Both the position numbers and the translations under genes were made by a program. The notes under the pieces are model-generated. The model made no database searches and was not told where the DNA came from. It was given only the letters and a program-made list of their open reading frames with translations. Of a stretch of 42,915 bases of DNA, positions 1 through 6,995 are shown piece by piece. Where the stretch lies: positions 1 through 42,915 of IMG/VR virus record IMGVR_UViG_3300045284_000413; one strand, 5' to 3'. Each line of letters starts with the position of its first letter. Position 1 is the stretch's first letter. The DNA comes from a virus.

Positions 1-92
1 ATCGGCGTCTTCACGGGCGCTCCGGGCTTGCGCGACGTGAACAACCCGCTCACCGGCGTCGGCATAGCGGGATTTTTCTTGGGCCACGCCAT
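1..92 (-). CDS. small Lys/Pro-rich protein, 5' part (second copy caused by the overlap)
   Basis: This is the first part of the 57-residue protein that is complete at 42707-42880. It is cut by the end of the contig. The ATG at 92 overlaps the TGA of the upstream basic protein (TGATG), the same coupling seen across this genome. It should be counted only once. Confidence 0.75.
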   Translation of the reverse strand, partial: MAWPKKNPAMPTPVSGLFTSRKPGAPVKTP

Positions 93-127
93 CAGTGGAA
101 CCCTTTCAGCGTCTTCGCGAGTCGGGC
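1..127. repeat. terminal assembly overlap, left copy (identical to 42789-42915)
   Basis: The first 127 bases match the last 127 bases exactly. An overlap of exactly 127 is a common de Bruijn k-mer size, so this is best read as the join of a circular contig and not as a biological terminal repeat. It means the minus-strand gene order continues from base 1 to base 42788. The short gene starting at 92 is the same gene as the one at 42707-42880. Confidence 0.93.
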
Positions 128-316
128 GCGCTTCCCTTCGAGGCCGGGGGCCTTCGCGGCCGTCGCGAGTGTCTTCGCGGGAATCTTTTGACCTTGTGGC
201 ACGCCCAGCTCCCGATGGAGCGCGCCGGGCTTCTTGATCGCGCCGGCAATCCAGTCCTGGCCTTTGCGCTTCCGCGTCGCACTCGGACGCACCGGCCCGT
301 TCCACGTATTGGCCAA
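92..316 (-). CDS. small basic phage protein downstream of terminase
   Basis: A 74-residue protein rich in Lys and Arg. It carries the segment KKPGALHRELGVPQGQKIPA followed by a basic C-terminus, a pattern I know from many small phage proteins of unknown function in head or packaging regions. A TTG start at 316 is preferred because GGGAGG lies 8 bases upstream, just after the terminase stop. The longer open frame to 373 would overlap the terminase. The end overlaps the next ATG (TGATG). A nucleic-acid-binding or head-associated role is inference from charge and position. Confidence 0.72.
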   Translation of the reverse strand: MANTWNGPVRPSATRKRKGQDWIAGAIKKPGALHRELGVPQGQKIPAKTLATAAKAPGLEGKRARLAKTLKGFH

Positions 317-332
317 GGATGGACCCTCCCGT

Positions 333-1835
333 TCAGTAGCCGCCGCGCCGGGCCGATGGGCGCAGTCTAGCACGATCCGCCGGATCCGCGTCCCGCTGCG
401 CCTGTTTGAGTTGCTGCCGTGCCAACGTCGTCTGGAGTTTCTGGGCCTGTTCGTAACTCATCGAGGCTGCTCCAAACCGTAAGAGCGTATAGAGCCAGCA
501 ATCCTGCAAATGGTTGTATTCGGTGTCTCGCCGCTTGTCGGGGGTCTTCACGCTGCCCAACGTGCCAGCATATTGCCGATCCGACCAGATGTAGCCCGCC
601 TCGAGCCCAAGCGCGAACGTCACACACCCTTCATCGATGATCAGCGCCGGCTGCGTCCCAATCGTCTGCCGCAACAGCCGCATCGTGCTCTGAATCGCCC
701 CGTACTCGGTCTGCGGCGCGTTGTAGCCCTTCACGGTCTCGAAGTCGGCGACAGCCACGCCTTTCTGCAGGAGCACGTCCACGGCCGTATGGGGGCTGCC
801 CTGGCTGCTTTTGGCGAACCCGGCGGGGTCACAGACGCTCTCGAACCGAAACGCCTCTGGGAACAATTGCGCCCGGTAGGTGAGCGCCATGTCCGCGAGC
901 TCATCGAGGGACTGATTACTCCCCATGAGTTCCCCGAGGATCCGCCATTGCCCCTGGACGAACTGACTCCAGAGCACCGCGGGGTGCGTGTAGCCAAAGT
1001 CCCAGCCTTCGAAGATCGGAAAGCGCCGGTCGTAGAGCACCTGGGGCCGGACGTGCCACGGCACGGCTTGCTGGTCAAAGCGGAGCGTGCGGTTGAAATA
1101 GCCCGCGTACACCGGCTTCCCGCCGAGCCCGAGCCCCCGATCGCCGTCGATAAACCGCTTGCGAAACGCCGTCCCGATCGGGTGCCGGGCTTCCATATCC
1201 GCGATGTAGGCTTCGCCTAAAATGTGGCGATTGTCGTAAATGCTGCTGTGAATGTAGAGGTGATGGGGCGGCAAATCCTCGAGCGGAAACCAGCGCGCCA
1301 GCCAATGATCATTCCCGACCGGATTGGGCGTGAACCACGCCTCGTGCGGAAAGCCGACTTGGCTCAATCTGGCCGGCAGGTAGGCCAACACCACGTCTTC
1401 ATCGCTGTTCCCGATTTCTTCGGGTTGGTCAATCCAGAGGATCGCAAGTGTCAACCCGGCAAACTTACTGAAGCGTTGGCTATCTTCACCGGCGTGCATC
1501 GCGCGGAGGTAGATCCGGCTCCCCGTGCCGACCACTTCGTCGTATTGCTCATCCCCGTGCCATTCGAGATGCAAGCCCCGGGCTTGGGCCGTCGCGCGCC
1601 AGAGCGGCTTGACCTGGGCGTCTAAGGCGTCTTGCGTCCACCGCGCCGCCCCCATCGCGATTCCTGGATACTGCACGGCATACCGGGCGAGCTTCGCAGC
1701 CGCCGGGGTACTCTTCCCGGCTCGCACGGCCCCTTCGTGGTCAATCCAGAGGGTCGGGCCGTCAATCTCGGCGTTCGTGGTCAGAAAGTGCGATTGGGGC
1801 CGGTTCCAGTAGAAATCAACACGCTCATCCTGCAC
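333..1835 (-). CDS. terL: terminase large subunit
   Basis: A 500-residue ATPase/nuclease that pumps phage DNA into the prohead through the portal. Visible motifs are a Walker A-like GAVRAGKST near residues 35-43, a Walker B-like ILWIDQPEE near 132-140, and a nuclease-domain start GWDFGYTHPA near 277-286 with a later CDPAG. Length and motif order fit the family. It starts with GTG at 1835, 21 bases after the small-subunit stop. The Shine-Dalgarno match is poor (AGGAAAAGG lies rather far upstream), so translation may depend on coupling. The packaging strategy (headful or cos) cannot be read from this window. Confidence 0.92.
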   Translation of the reverse strand: MQDERVDFYWNRPQSHFLTTNAEIDGPTLWIDHEGAVRAGKSTPAAAKLARYAVQYPGIAMGAARWTQDALDAQVKPLWRATAQARGLHLEWHGDEQYDEVVGTGSRIYLRAMHAGEDSQRFSKFAGLTLAILWIDQPEEIGNSDEDVVLAYLPARLSQVGFPHEAWFTPNPVGNDHWLARWFPLEDLPPHHLYIHSSIYDNRHILGEAYIADMEARHPIGTAFRKRFIDGDRGLGLGGKPVYAGYFNRTLRFDQQAVPWHVRPQVLYDRRFPIFEGWDFGYTHPAVLWSQFVQGQWRILGELMGSNQSLDELADMALTYRAQLFPEAFRFESVCDPAGFAKSSQGSPHTAVDVLLQKGVAVADFETVKGYNAPQTEYGAIQSTMRLLRQTIGTQPALIIDEGCVTFALGLEAGYIWSDRQYAGTLGSVKTPDKRRDTEYNHLQDCWLYTLLRFGAASMSYEQAQKLQTTLARQQLKQAQRDADPADRARLRPSARRGGY

Positions 1836-1856
1836 GGTGACGATCGCTGCCTTTTC

Positions 1857-2135
1857 CTAAGCTTTTGGCGGGATCGCGAAGTGGTCATGCACTGGAATCG
1901 GCCCGCCGTCCGGGCCACTGACCTCATGCCGCTCAATCGCTTTCCCGTAAATCTTCGGCAGCAGGTACGCCTCCAGATGGGGCGCCTTTCCCGCACTCAT
2001 GCGCGCCTTGGCATTCTCTTGGTACTCGCTCGATTCAAAGAACTTATGCCAGCAATCCCGTAATTCGCGCGTCGTCCGATTGGGCGTGCCTTTCGATCGG
2101 CCACCGAGTTTGCGATCGCCTTTCTTGAACGGCAT
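1857..2135 (-). CDS. terS: terminase small subunit (putative)
   Basis: A 92-residue protein directly upstream of the large terminase. The N-terminus, with GGRSKGTPNRTT, resembles the DNA-binding start of many small terminases and related packaging proteins. The middle PHLEAYLLPKIYGKA is also typical. It would recognise viral DNA and load the large subunit. It is the first gene after a 159-base gap holding a promoter-like extended -10 at 2150-2158. Assignment rests on the motif and position. Confidence 0.7.
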   Translation of the reverse strand: MPFKKGDRKLGGRSKGTPNRTTRELRDCWHKFFESSEYQENAKARMSAGKAPHLEAYLLPKIYGKAIERHEVSGPDGGPIPVHDHFAIPPKA

Positions 2136-2149
2136 CCTATTGCATCGCT

Positions 2150-2158
2150 ACTGTAGCA
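2150..2158 (-). promoter_or_regulatory. extended -10 promoter upstream of terminase genes
   Basis: The minus strand reads TGCTACAGT, an extended -10 (TGn plus TACAGT). The expected start of transcription is about 2143, giving only about 8 leader bases before the ATG at 2135. No good -35 box is visible. The same string GTGCTACAGT occurs on the plus strand at 17462-17471, just before another gene start, which supports function. Confidence 0.5.
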
Positions 2159-2294
2159 CGGTGTTCCTCATGTCGGCGGCTCCTGGGGAGGGGGAGGCAC
2201 GAATGCAACGATCAGAAAATCCAAATCATGCCTCGCGTTACCGACCGACGGGGGCGCGCTCGAAGTCCGGTCCACGCGATCGCACCGCCACGAG

Positions 2295-2690
2295 CTACGT
2301 TCCGACTTGCTTGCCATTGACGAACACTTTCCCACCGCGCGCCAGATATTCGGCCGTTTCCATCGCACACTCGGCGTTGCAGAACCCCTCTGAGCTATAG
2401 AGCAACGCGCCACAATTGAGACAATGCCCGGTCGGCTCGGGACCAACGTATTCCTCGTAGTCGCCCATCCCACACGATGCGAACTGCTCGACCGTTGGAT
2501 CGATAATCCGCCCCTCTGGAGTGACGAGCCACCAATGAGCCCGACGTCCGTCAAACGGGCAAAGATAGTGACCGCGCACACGACGCAATTCTGGGAACGC
2601 CTCAGCCATCGCTTTCGTTGTATCGACACACTTTCCGCGCGGGTCGGTCGGTTGATGGGCGGCAATCCACTGCTGATAGTTCGGGCTCAT
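2295..2690 (-). CDS. conserved phage protein with C-terminal zinc-ribbon
   Basis: A 131-residue protein. The N-terminal half (KCVDTTKAMAEAFPELRRV, then RAHWWLV and DPT) resembles a phage family of unknown function that I recall from many dsDNA phages. The C-terminal half has CLNCG and a later CNAEC, a probable zinc site. The frame 2168-2665 overlaps it but looks like a shadow. It is the last gene of the early block. A 159-base gap follows that holds the terminase promoter. Confidence 0.78.
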   Translation of the reverse strand: MSPNYQQWIAAHQPTDPRGKCVDTTKAMAEAFPELRRVRGHYLCPFDGRRAHWWLVTPEGRIIDPTVEQFASCGMGDYEEYVGPEPTGHCLNCGALLYSSEGFCNAECAMETAEYLARGGKVFVNGKQVGT

Positions 2691-2799
2691 GCGTCGTTCT
2701 CAACGGACGCTGAAACTAACTCGGTCGGTCGATGCGGTAGCCACGGACGATGAAGCCATCACGACACGTCACCGCGCGCTAAAGTCTTCGTCTGGTGGC

Positions 2800-3024
2800 T
2801 CATCGCGTCACCCGCCGATAGTCTTTCGCACCACAGATGACGCAGACACGCTCCTGCACGAGACGATCCGCGCCACGCACCCATAACTTCGGCTCAGTCT
2901 CTGGATCGAGATACGCCGGATCGCTGATCGACGGCAATCGATGCTGGACTTCATAGACACCGAAGTCTGTCCAGCGATCCCACTGGTGGAACAACCAGTG
3001 CCAGCGCGCGCGATCCGGGCTCAT
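2800..3024 (-). CDS. hypothetical small protein with CxxC
   Basis: A 74-residue protein, Trp- and Arg-rich at the N-terminus (HWLFHQWDRWTDFG), ending in a VCVICGAKDYRR segment that could be half of a zinc site. The ATG at 3024 overlaps the upstream TGA (ATGA). I do not recognise a family. Downstream, 2691-2799 holds only very short frames and no gene I can support. Confidence 0.65.
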   Translation of the reverse strand: MSPDRARWHWLFHQWDRWTDFGVYEVQHRLPSISDPAYLDPETEPKLWVRGADRLVQERVCVICGAKDYRRVTR

Positions 3025-3266
3025 GGGTGCGCTCCAGCAGGCCGCGCAGGAACAACTCCACGCGCATCAGCGAGATAGGCGTTTGCCGCATCGCGCACTT
3101 CTGTGATTGCCTGCTTTGATTCGTCGCTAAATCCACCGATGCCGTCCGGCCAGATTTGCGCCGTGGCCCCGTGCAGCATCGCGCTGGGAACGGCGGCCAA
3201 GACAAACCACGAGAACGCCTCGTCCGGCATCAGCGCCAACGCCAGAAGTAATCGCATTCGGTTCAT
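3021..3266 (-). CDS. hypothetical protein with PARPAG tail
   Basis: An 81-residue protein that begins with a hydrophobic stretch (MRLLLALALMPDEAFSW). Its last residues, VPARPAGAHP, are encoded by one copy of the recurring linker repeat (3032-3050). The same tail ends several neighbours that are otherwise unrelated. ATG at 3266 overlaps the upstream stop. Function is unknown. Confidence 0.62.
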   Translation of the reverse strand: MNRMRLLLALALMPDEAFSWFVLAAVPSAMLHGATAQIWPDGIGGFSDESKQAITEVRDAANAYLADARGVVPARPAGAHP

Positions 3267-3499
3267 ACGTCGTCTCTCCCTTCCTTCACAGCGGGCCGCG
3301 CAGGCTCACTCTTCCCGGCCTTGTCGAAGTGGATAGCGGTTGGGTATACCGGAGCATTCAGAGCCAGCCGCTTATTAAATAGCACGATGCTGGCCGTCAG
3401 CCGCTCGTTGTGTTCGATGATGTGATTCTGGCAAGCCGAGCCATCAGGGAGCGGTGACGAGTAGAACCGGCCGCACCAATCGCAGCGGTAGACAGGCAA
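3263..3499 (-). CDS. small zinc-finger-like protein with PARPA tail
   Basis: A 78-residue protein starting MPVYRCDWCGRFYSS, with a further Cys and His in SACQNHIIEHNE, which fits a small Cys2His2 or treble-clef zinc site. The start is TTG at 3499, with GGAGA a few bases upstream supplied by a repeat copy (3506-3523). The C-terminus SEPARPA comes from another repeat copy (3287-3304). The domain resembles small phage zinc fingers, and no function is assigned. Confidence 0.66.
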   Translation of the reverse strand: MPVYRCDWCGRFYSSPLPDGSACQNHIIEHNERLTASIVLFNKRLALNAPVYPTAIHFDKAGKSEPARPAVKEGRDDV

Positions 3500-3526
3500 T
3501 CTAGTCTCCAGTGGGCCGCGTGGCTC

Positions 3527-3679
3527 TCATCGTGTAGGCGCTTTCTGAATCATGGCGACGGCGACGACGATCTCAGGACGAGTCGATTTGCCGCAGTGCT
3601 GACAATCGAAGAACACTTCGACATCGCCGTGCTTCTCCTTCATCGCTGTGAGGAGTTCGATGGCACGTTGAACGGTCAT
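3527..3679 (-). CDS. very small zinc-ribbon protein
   Basis: A 50-residue protein starting MTVQRAIELLTAMKEKHGDV, then FFDCQHCGK. The N-terminal pattern is common in short phage proteins of unknown function. The ATG at 3679 overlaps the upstream TGA (ATGA). The longer open frame to 3892 belongs to the upstream gene. After its stop, an untranslated repeat copy provides the ribosome site of the next gene. Confidence 0.68.
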   Translation of the reverse strand: MTVQRAIELLTAMKEKHGDVEVFFDCQHCGKSTRPEIVVAVAMIQKAPTR

Positions 3680-3951
3680 ACTTTCTCTCCAGCGGGCCGC
3701 GCAGGCCGCAATAAATCGTAGACGGCCACATCGGGTTCTCGCCCTTCCTTCGCCGCGATAAACCTCACGGCAGCCGAGGCCGCATCCGCATAGCCCGCGC
3801 TGATATTCCAGTCGTCGCACTGTCCGGCGCGGTAGGTGCGCCAGATGGCATCGCGCATGGCCTTGGGTAGCGAGAACCAGTGACGACGACACATGAACAT
3901 CTCTGGAGGCACGCGCATGTCGCAGGCAGTGGCGTGACAGGTGTGAGCCAT
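3676..3951 (-). CDS. conserved phage Cys/His protein (MPPEMFMC type)
   Basis: A 91-residue protein with the pattern HTCHATACDMRVPPEMFMCR, then HWFSLPKAMRDAIWRTYRAG. This matches a small family seen in many phage accessory regions. The Cys and His residues suggest metal binding. The tail LLRPARPAGEKV is encoded by repeat copy 3687-3705, which replaces whatever end the family normally has. It starts right after the upstream TAA (TAAATG). Confidence 0.8.
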   Translation of the reverse strand: MAHTCHATACDMRVPPEMFMCRRHWFSLPKAMRDAIWRTYRAGQCDDWNISAGYADAASAAVRFIAAKEGREPDVAVYDLLRPARPAGEKV

Positions 3952-4317
3952 TTACTGTCCTTCTCCAGCGGGCCGCGCAGGGACCGCCCTCTTGGCATAT
4001 TCATCGGCGAAGTATTTCTTAAACTTATCGAGAGACGGCTGAATGGGTTGCCCGCTCATGTCTACCGGCAACCACATGCGTTCGACCTGCTGCTTGGCGG
4101 CATCAATCGCGACGTTCCACTGAGCCTGCGCAGGCGTGAGCCGACTCCCTTTCTGTCCGGCCTTCATGACCATCGACATCTCGCGCAGCGCGAACTGAAG
4201 CAACAGCTTCTCTGCCGCCCCGACAAACACGTGCGCACCCCACGTACCAGTACCGCCGAGTCCTTCTGGATGGTGGAAGAGGTCATCAGGCGGCAAGCCG
4301 CATTTGAGGCATGTCAT
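3952..4317 (-). CDS. hypothetical protein with N-terminal CxxC and PARPAGE tail
   Basis: A 121-residue protein starting MTCLKCGLPPDDLFHHPEG, a possible Cys2His2 zinc site, followed by a helical segment with KKYFADEYAKRA. The tail VPARPAGEGQ comes from repeat copy 3963-3981, which also contains the GGAGA ribosome site for the next gene. ATG at 4317 overlaps the upstream TGA. I do not recognise the family. Confidence 0.68.
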   Translation of the reverse strand: MTCLKCGLPPDDLFHHPEGLGGTGTWGAHVFVGAAEKLLLQFALREMSMVMKAGQKGSRLTPAQAQWNVAIDAAKQQVERMWLPVDMSGQPIQPSLDKFKKYFADEYAKRAVPARPAGEGQ

Positions 4318-5585
4318 ACGTTTTCCTTCAAGGGCCGCGCAGGGACCGCCACGCCGGGAGGATCAGGCAACGGCATCCAGTGCGTCGGGTAAATCCGATA
4401 CCCAGCATCACCGCGCCACCAGCCGCCTGCTTCATCTCCTGTCACCCACCATGCGACGAACGGTACACGTCCACCAATCATCATCAGGTAGGCGTGCCCA
4501 TCCTTCGGTGCTGTCTCAATCTTCTGCCAGCGGTCCGGTGGGGGCGACGGGATCGCGGCTGCACTCCCAGATTCGCGGCTCTGTCGTGATGCCTCTCGCC
4601 AACCACGGTCCCACGCGAGCGCCTCAATCGCGGAATCGCCCTTGAAAATATCAGGGATCTCCACCTCATGAGGAAGTTGCCGCGTATTCGGATGCCGCCT
4701 CTGCCACCACGCTTTGTAGCAGCGGGGACAGGCTTCGCCGTCCATCTGGCAATCAGAACAGCGCATACCGATGGGAGCTGAGGCGTGTTCTTTGAGGTTT
4801 ACGCTAATCATGTCAATTTCCTGTGGGGGTGGGGGCGACGGGACCGCCAGGCTCTCAGCTTTGACGAGTGCCGCTTCGATGGCTGCTGCCGCCGCTGCCC
4901 ACTGATCCCAGGTCACGCCCCCGTCTATCCAAGGGCGTGGAAACACCTTGTAGGCCAATCGTAGCGCGGCGATCAACTCGTCAAGGTCAGGGGGCGACGG
5001 GATCGCCTCCCCGCCCGTCAGTTTTTCGAGATCAGCAATTGGGCAATCAGCACCATGAGTCAACGTCGCCCCCCATCGATGCTCGCAGTTCACGCACAAC
5101 ACTTCGACAGTTCCATCTTTGCCGCGCGTCACCGTGTAGCGTGCGATCAGCGTGCGAAGAGCATCGTGAGGCACCGGCACGAGCGACTCGGGCACCGTGG
5201 GATCATCGAGGGGCACCACGACGGGTTCACGCATCGCTTCTACTTTTTGCGCGCGAGTTTCAGTGCCAGCCAAATGATCACGGCTGGCATCACGAACAGA
5301 ATCGAGATCACTTCCAATCGGCCGGTCCAAATGTCCATCAGAACTCTCCTCCTTCCCAGACACCGGCACGAGCGAGTAGGGCACCGTGGGATCCTCCAGG
5401 GGCACTACGACGGGTTCACGCGGCTCGGACGCGGTGTTCCGCTGTTCGACGCCACGCGCACACGCATGGAACGCCAACATTGCCGTCGAGAGCGTATCCA
5501 CGAGCGCCGGAGTGGCGTGATCAGGGTCGGACGGTCGTAACCACTCCGCGGCGAATAAGCGAGCCAGTCGAGCGGCATCACTCAC
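4314..5585 (-). CDS. large modular protein, possibly several fused small genes; C-terminal DUF551-like domain
   Basis: An open frame of 423 residues starting with GTG at 5585 (GTGA overlap). It looks like modules joined by short linkers. The order is an N-terminal helical unit, a VVVPLEDPTVP segment, a VVVPLDDPTVP segment, a unit with VNCEHRW and a DCP Cys, a unit with RCSDCQMDGEACPRC, and a final WQKIETAPKDG to YPTHWMPLPDPP stretch that matches the DUF551 family of phage proteins. Linkers AIPSPP, AVPSPPPP and AIPSPPP separate units. Internal ATGs at 5234 and 4811 (AGGAAA upstream) could start separate proteins. The two PLxDPTVP segments are a 61-base DNA duplication. It ends in the PARP tail. 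Confidence 0.62.
   Translation of the reverse strand: MSDAARLARLFAAEWLRPSDPDHATPALVDTLSTAMLAFHACARGVEQRNTASEPREPVVVPLEDPTVPYSLVPVSGKEESSDGHLDRPIGSDLDSVRDASRDHLAGTETRAQKVEAMREPVVVPLDDPTVPESLVPVPHDALRTLIARYTVTRGKDGTVEVLCVNCEHRWGATLTHGADCPIADLEKLTGGEAIPSPPDLDELIAALRLAYKVFPRPWIDGGVTWDQWAAAAAAIEAALVKAESLAVPSPPPPQEIDMISVNLKEHASAPIGMRCSDCQMDGEACPRCYKAWWQRRHPNTRQLPHEVEIPDIFKGDSAIEALAWDRGWREASRQSRESGSAAAIPSPPPDRWQKIETAPKDGHAYLMMIGGRVPFVAWWVTGDEAGGWWRGDAGYRIYPTHWMPLPDPPGVAVPARPLKENV
5172..5232 (-). repeat. 61-base direct repeat, copy A
   Basis: Matches 5362-5422 at 56 of 61 bases by eye. Both encode PVVVPL(D/E)DPTVP-type segments in the same frame. The two copies flank a small membrane-peptide frame (5240-5338). 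Confidence 0.88.
5240..5338 (-). CDS. nested single-pass membrane microprotein
   Basis: A 32-residue frame inside the 4314-5585 open frame but in another phase. It has a strong ribosome site (GGAGGAGAG, about 6 bases before the ATG at 5338). The product has a short N-terminal part, a hydrophobic core ISILFVMPAVIIWLALKL and a positive ARKK end, a classic single-pass membrane peptide with a cytoplasmic tail. It stops five bases before an ATG (5234) that may start the next unit. It lies exactly between the two 61-base repeats, which suggests insertion by duplication or recombination. Whether the outer frame is also translated here is unknown. Confidence 0.6.
   Translation of the reverse strand: MDIWTGRLEVISILFVMPAVIIWLALKLARKK
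5362..5422 (-). repeat. 61-base direct repeat, copy B
   Basis: Second copy of the repeat at 5172-5232, with five differences by eye. Together the copies bracket the nested membrane microprotein. Confidence 0.88.
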
Positions 5586-6031
5586 AGCGTAGCCTCATCA
5601 TCGTCATCGTCAGCCGTGTCATCGAAACCGTCCGCGTTGTTGTAATCGTCGTTGTCGTCGGCCGGAGGTAGCGCGTGACCTGGCGGCAACGCGACGTTCA
5701 TCAGCGGTCGCGGCTGCGTTTCTTCACACGCCTTCAGCGCCGCCTCTTTCGTGCAGGGCGTGATCGCGTAGATCGACCCCGCGCCGATCAGCTTCGAGTA
5801 GCCTTCCACCGCGCCTTCCTGCACCACGGTCCCCGCCGGACAATAGCCGCGCCCTGAGATGTAACCGGGCGCTTTCATGGTCCGCTCGCGCGCTTCGAGC
5901 GCCGGCACGTCGATGCGAAACAGCACCGCTTGCCCGTAGGCCTCCGTCGTCACGTAGCCGACGTATCGCTGATGCCCGAGCACGTCCACGATGGCCCACC
6001 CGTCAAACTTCGATTGCTGCGTCTCAGTCAT
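5582..6031 (-). CDS. conserved phage protein (GWAIVDVLGH family) with acidic tail
   Basis: A 149-residue protein. Its start, with FDGWAIVDVLGHQRYVGYV, and the later YAITPCTKEAA match a family found in many phages of Gram-negative bacteria, whose function I do not know. The C-terminus is a run of Asp and Glu after a Pro/Asp/Asn-rich stretch, which could mimic nucleic acid or be a flexible tail. ATG at 6031 overlaps the upstream TGA, and its TGA overlaps the next GTG. Confidence 0.85.
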   Translation of the reverse strand: MTETQQSKFDGWAIVDVLGHQRYVGYVTTEAYGQAVLFRIDVPALEARERTMKAPGYISGRGYCPAGTVVQEGAVEGYSKLIGAGSIYAITPCTKEAALKACEETQPRPLMNVALPPGHALPPADDNDDYNNADGFDDTADDDDDEATL

Positions 6032-6504
6032 TTCCGGCCCCCAATCGAGTCAATCGGCCACTCCCGTTCATGCTGTGCCCGCAAGGCTTTGTCCAACAGT
6101 GCGCGCTCCTCTTTGCTCAACGTGGCGACATAGGCCCGCGCCGAGTCAAACGTCACAGGGATCGCCTCCCCGGCCAACTTTTCGATTCGTGCGGCGATAC
6201 CTTCCAGACAGCGCGCGATGGTTTCGTGCGTGTCCCAATGATGACCGACGCGCCATTGTCGCGCGAGAATTCGCAGAAACGCCGCCTCGCGGACACGAGG
6301 ATGACGGCCTTCGAGATCAAGGAGCCGTTCCCAATCCGATTGGCTCTCTGACGCCTCCCCGGCTCCGGCGCGCAACGCGACTGCGGCAATACAGCGTGGG
6401 CAAAAGACATCGCCCTGAAGCACACAGCAATTCTCGTCATCGTGTGAGCAGCGGCAGTCTGTTTCATCGACAGCGATTGATTTCAAGGCCTCAAGTAGTG
6501 CCAT
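6028..6504 (-). CDS. hypothetical protein with Cys-rich N-terminal part
   Basis: A 158-residue protein starting MALLEALKSIAVDETDCRCS, with further Cys in NCCVLQGDVFCPRC, a probable zinc site. The middle part is helical (FLRILARQWRVGHHWDTHE). A segment LAGEAIPVTFDSA carries the AIP-type linker, whose DNA (6158-6172) is identical to 4999-5013. ATG at 6504 is chosen for GGGGAG seven bases upstream. An ATG at 6560 overlapping the upstream TGA would add 19 residues. Function is unknown. Confidence 0.68.
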   Translation of the reverse strand: MALLEALKSIAVDETDCRCSHDDENCCVLQGDVFCPRCIAAVALRAGAGEASESQSDWERLLDLEGRHPRVREAAFLRILARQWRVGHHWDTHETIARCLEGIAARIEKLAGEAIPVTFDSARAYVATLSKEERALLDKALRAQHEREWPIDSIGGRK

Positions 6505-6560
6505 CGGTCGCTCCCCGCTACTTATTTTCGGAAAAGACAAATCACTTCTCGCCGGATTCA

Positions 6561-6947
6561 TCACTTTTTCTCTGAAATCACGCTGGGATCTACCGCATCG
6601 AGGGCCGGTGGTGATTCCAACAACGAATCGACAAACGTGCAGAACGTCTGCTGCGCCTTCACAATATCCACGAGGACGCCAGCTTTCGTCTGCGAGTGTT
6701 CGATGAGCGCCGCCTTGAATTTTTCCCACGCCTCGCGATCGAAACCGGTGATGACTACTTCGCGCGTTCTGAGAATACGCGCGGGACGCGCCTGCTGCGC
6801 ATGAATCTCGATCGAGGCTTGTTCATAGCCGCGTTCATAACCACGCTGATACCCCTGCCGTAACGCCACGTCCATCGCTTGGCCGAGCGCCCAGTAACAA
6901 ATAGGCGGATCGATGTCCGCGAACATCGGATGAATCGGGTGTGTCAT
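6561..6947 (-). CDS. hypothetical protein with GY(Q/E)RGYE repeat
   Basis: A 128-residue protein with a short tandem GYQRGYERGYEQ near residues 32-43 and a helical C-terminal half. GGGGAGAGAG precedes the ATG at 6947. I do not recognise a family. The Tyr/Gly/Arg repeat suggests a short helical or self-interacting segment. Confidence 0.66.
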   Translation of the reverse strand: MTHPIHPMFADIDPPICYWALGQAMDVALRQGYQRGYERGYEQASIEIHAQQARPARILRTREVVITGFDREAWEKFKAALIEHSQTKAGVLVDIVKAQQTFCTFVDSLLESPPALDAVDPSVISEKK

Positions 6948-6995
6948 CGCAGCTCTCTCCCCGCTGGACGATCCCGTCCTGCACGAAGGACCGGA

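Larger units (their letters stand above)
3032..4343 (-). repeat. six-copy linker/ribosome-site repeat between early genes
   Basis: Six copies of a 17-19 base element with consensus (plus strand) CTCCAGCGGGCCGCGCAGG lie at 3032-3050, 3287-3304, 3506-3523, 3687-3705, 3963-3981 and 4325-4343. Each sits at a gene-gene junction. Read on the minus strand, five encode a C-terminal PARP-type tail, and most carry GGAG/GGAGA before the next start codon. The copy at 3506 is untranslated, so the DNA or RNA is conserved, not only the peptide. Copies 5 and 6 share a further GGACCGCC. It may be a recombination joint for swapping small genes. Confidence 0.85.

Noticed and set aside
2168-2665. 165-residue minus-strand frame
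   Set aside because: It overlaps the conserved protein at 2295-2690 in another phase and has no recognisable pattern. Only its end lies in the promoter gap.
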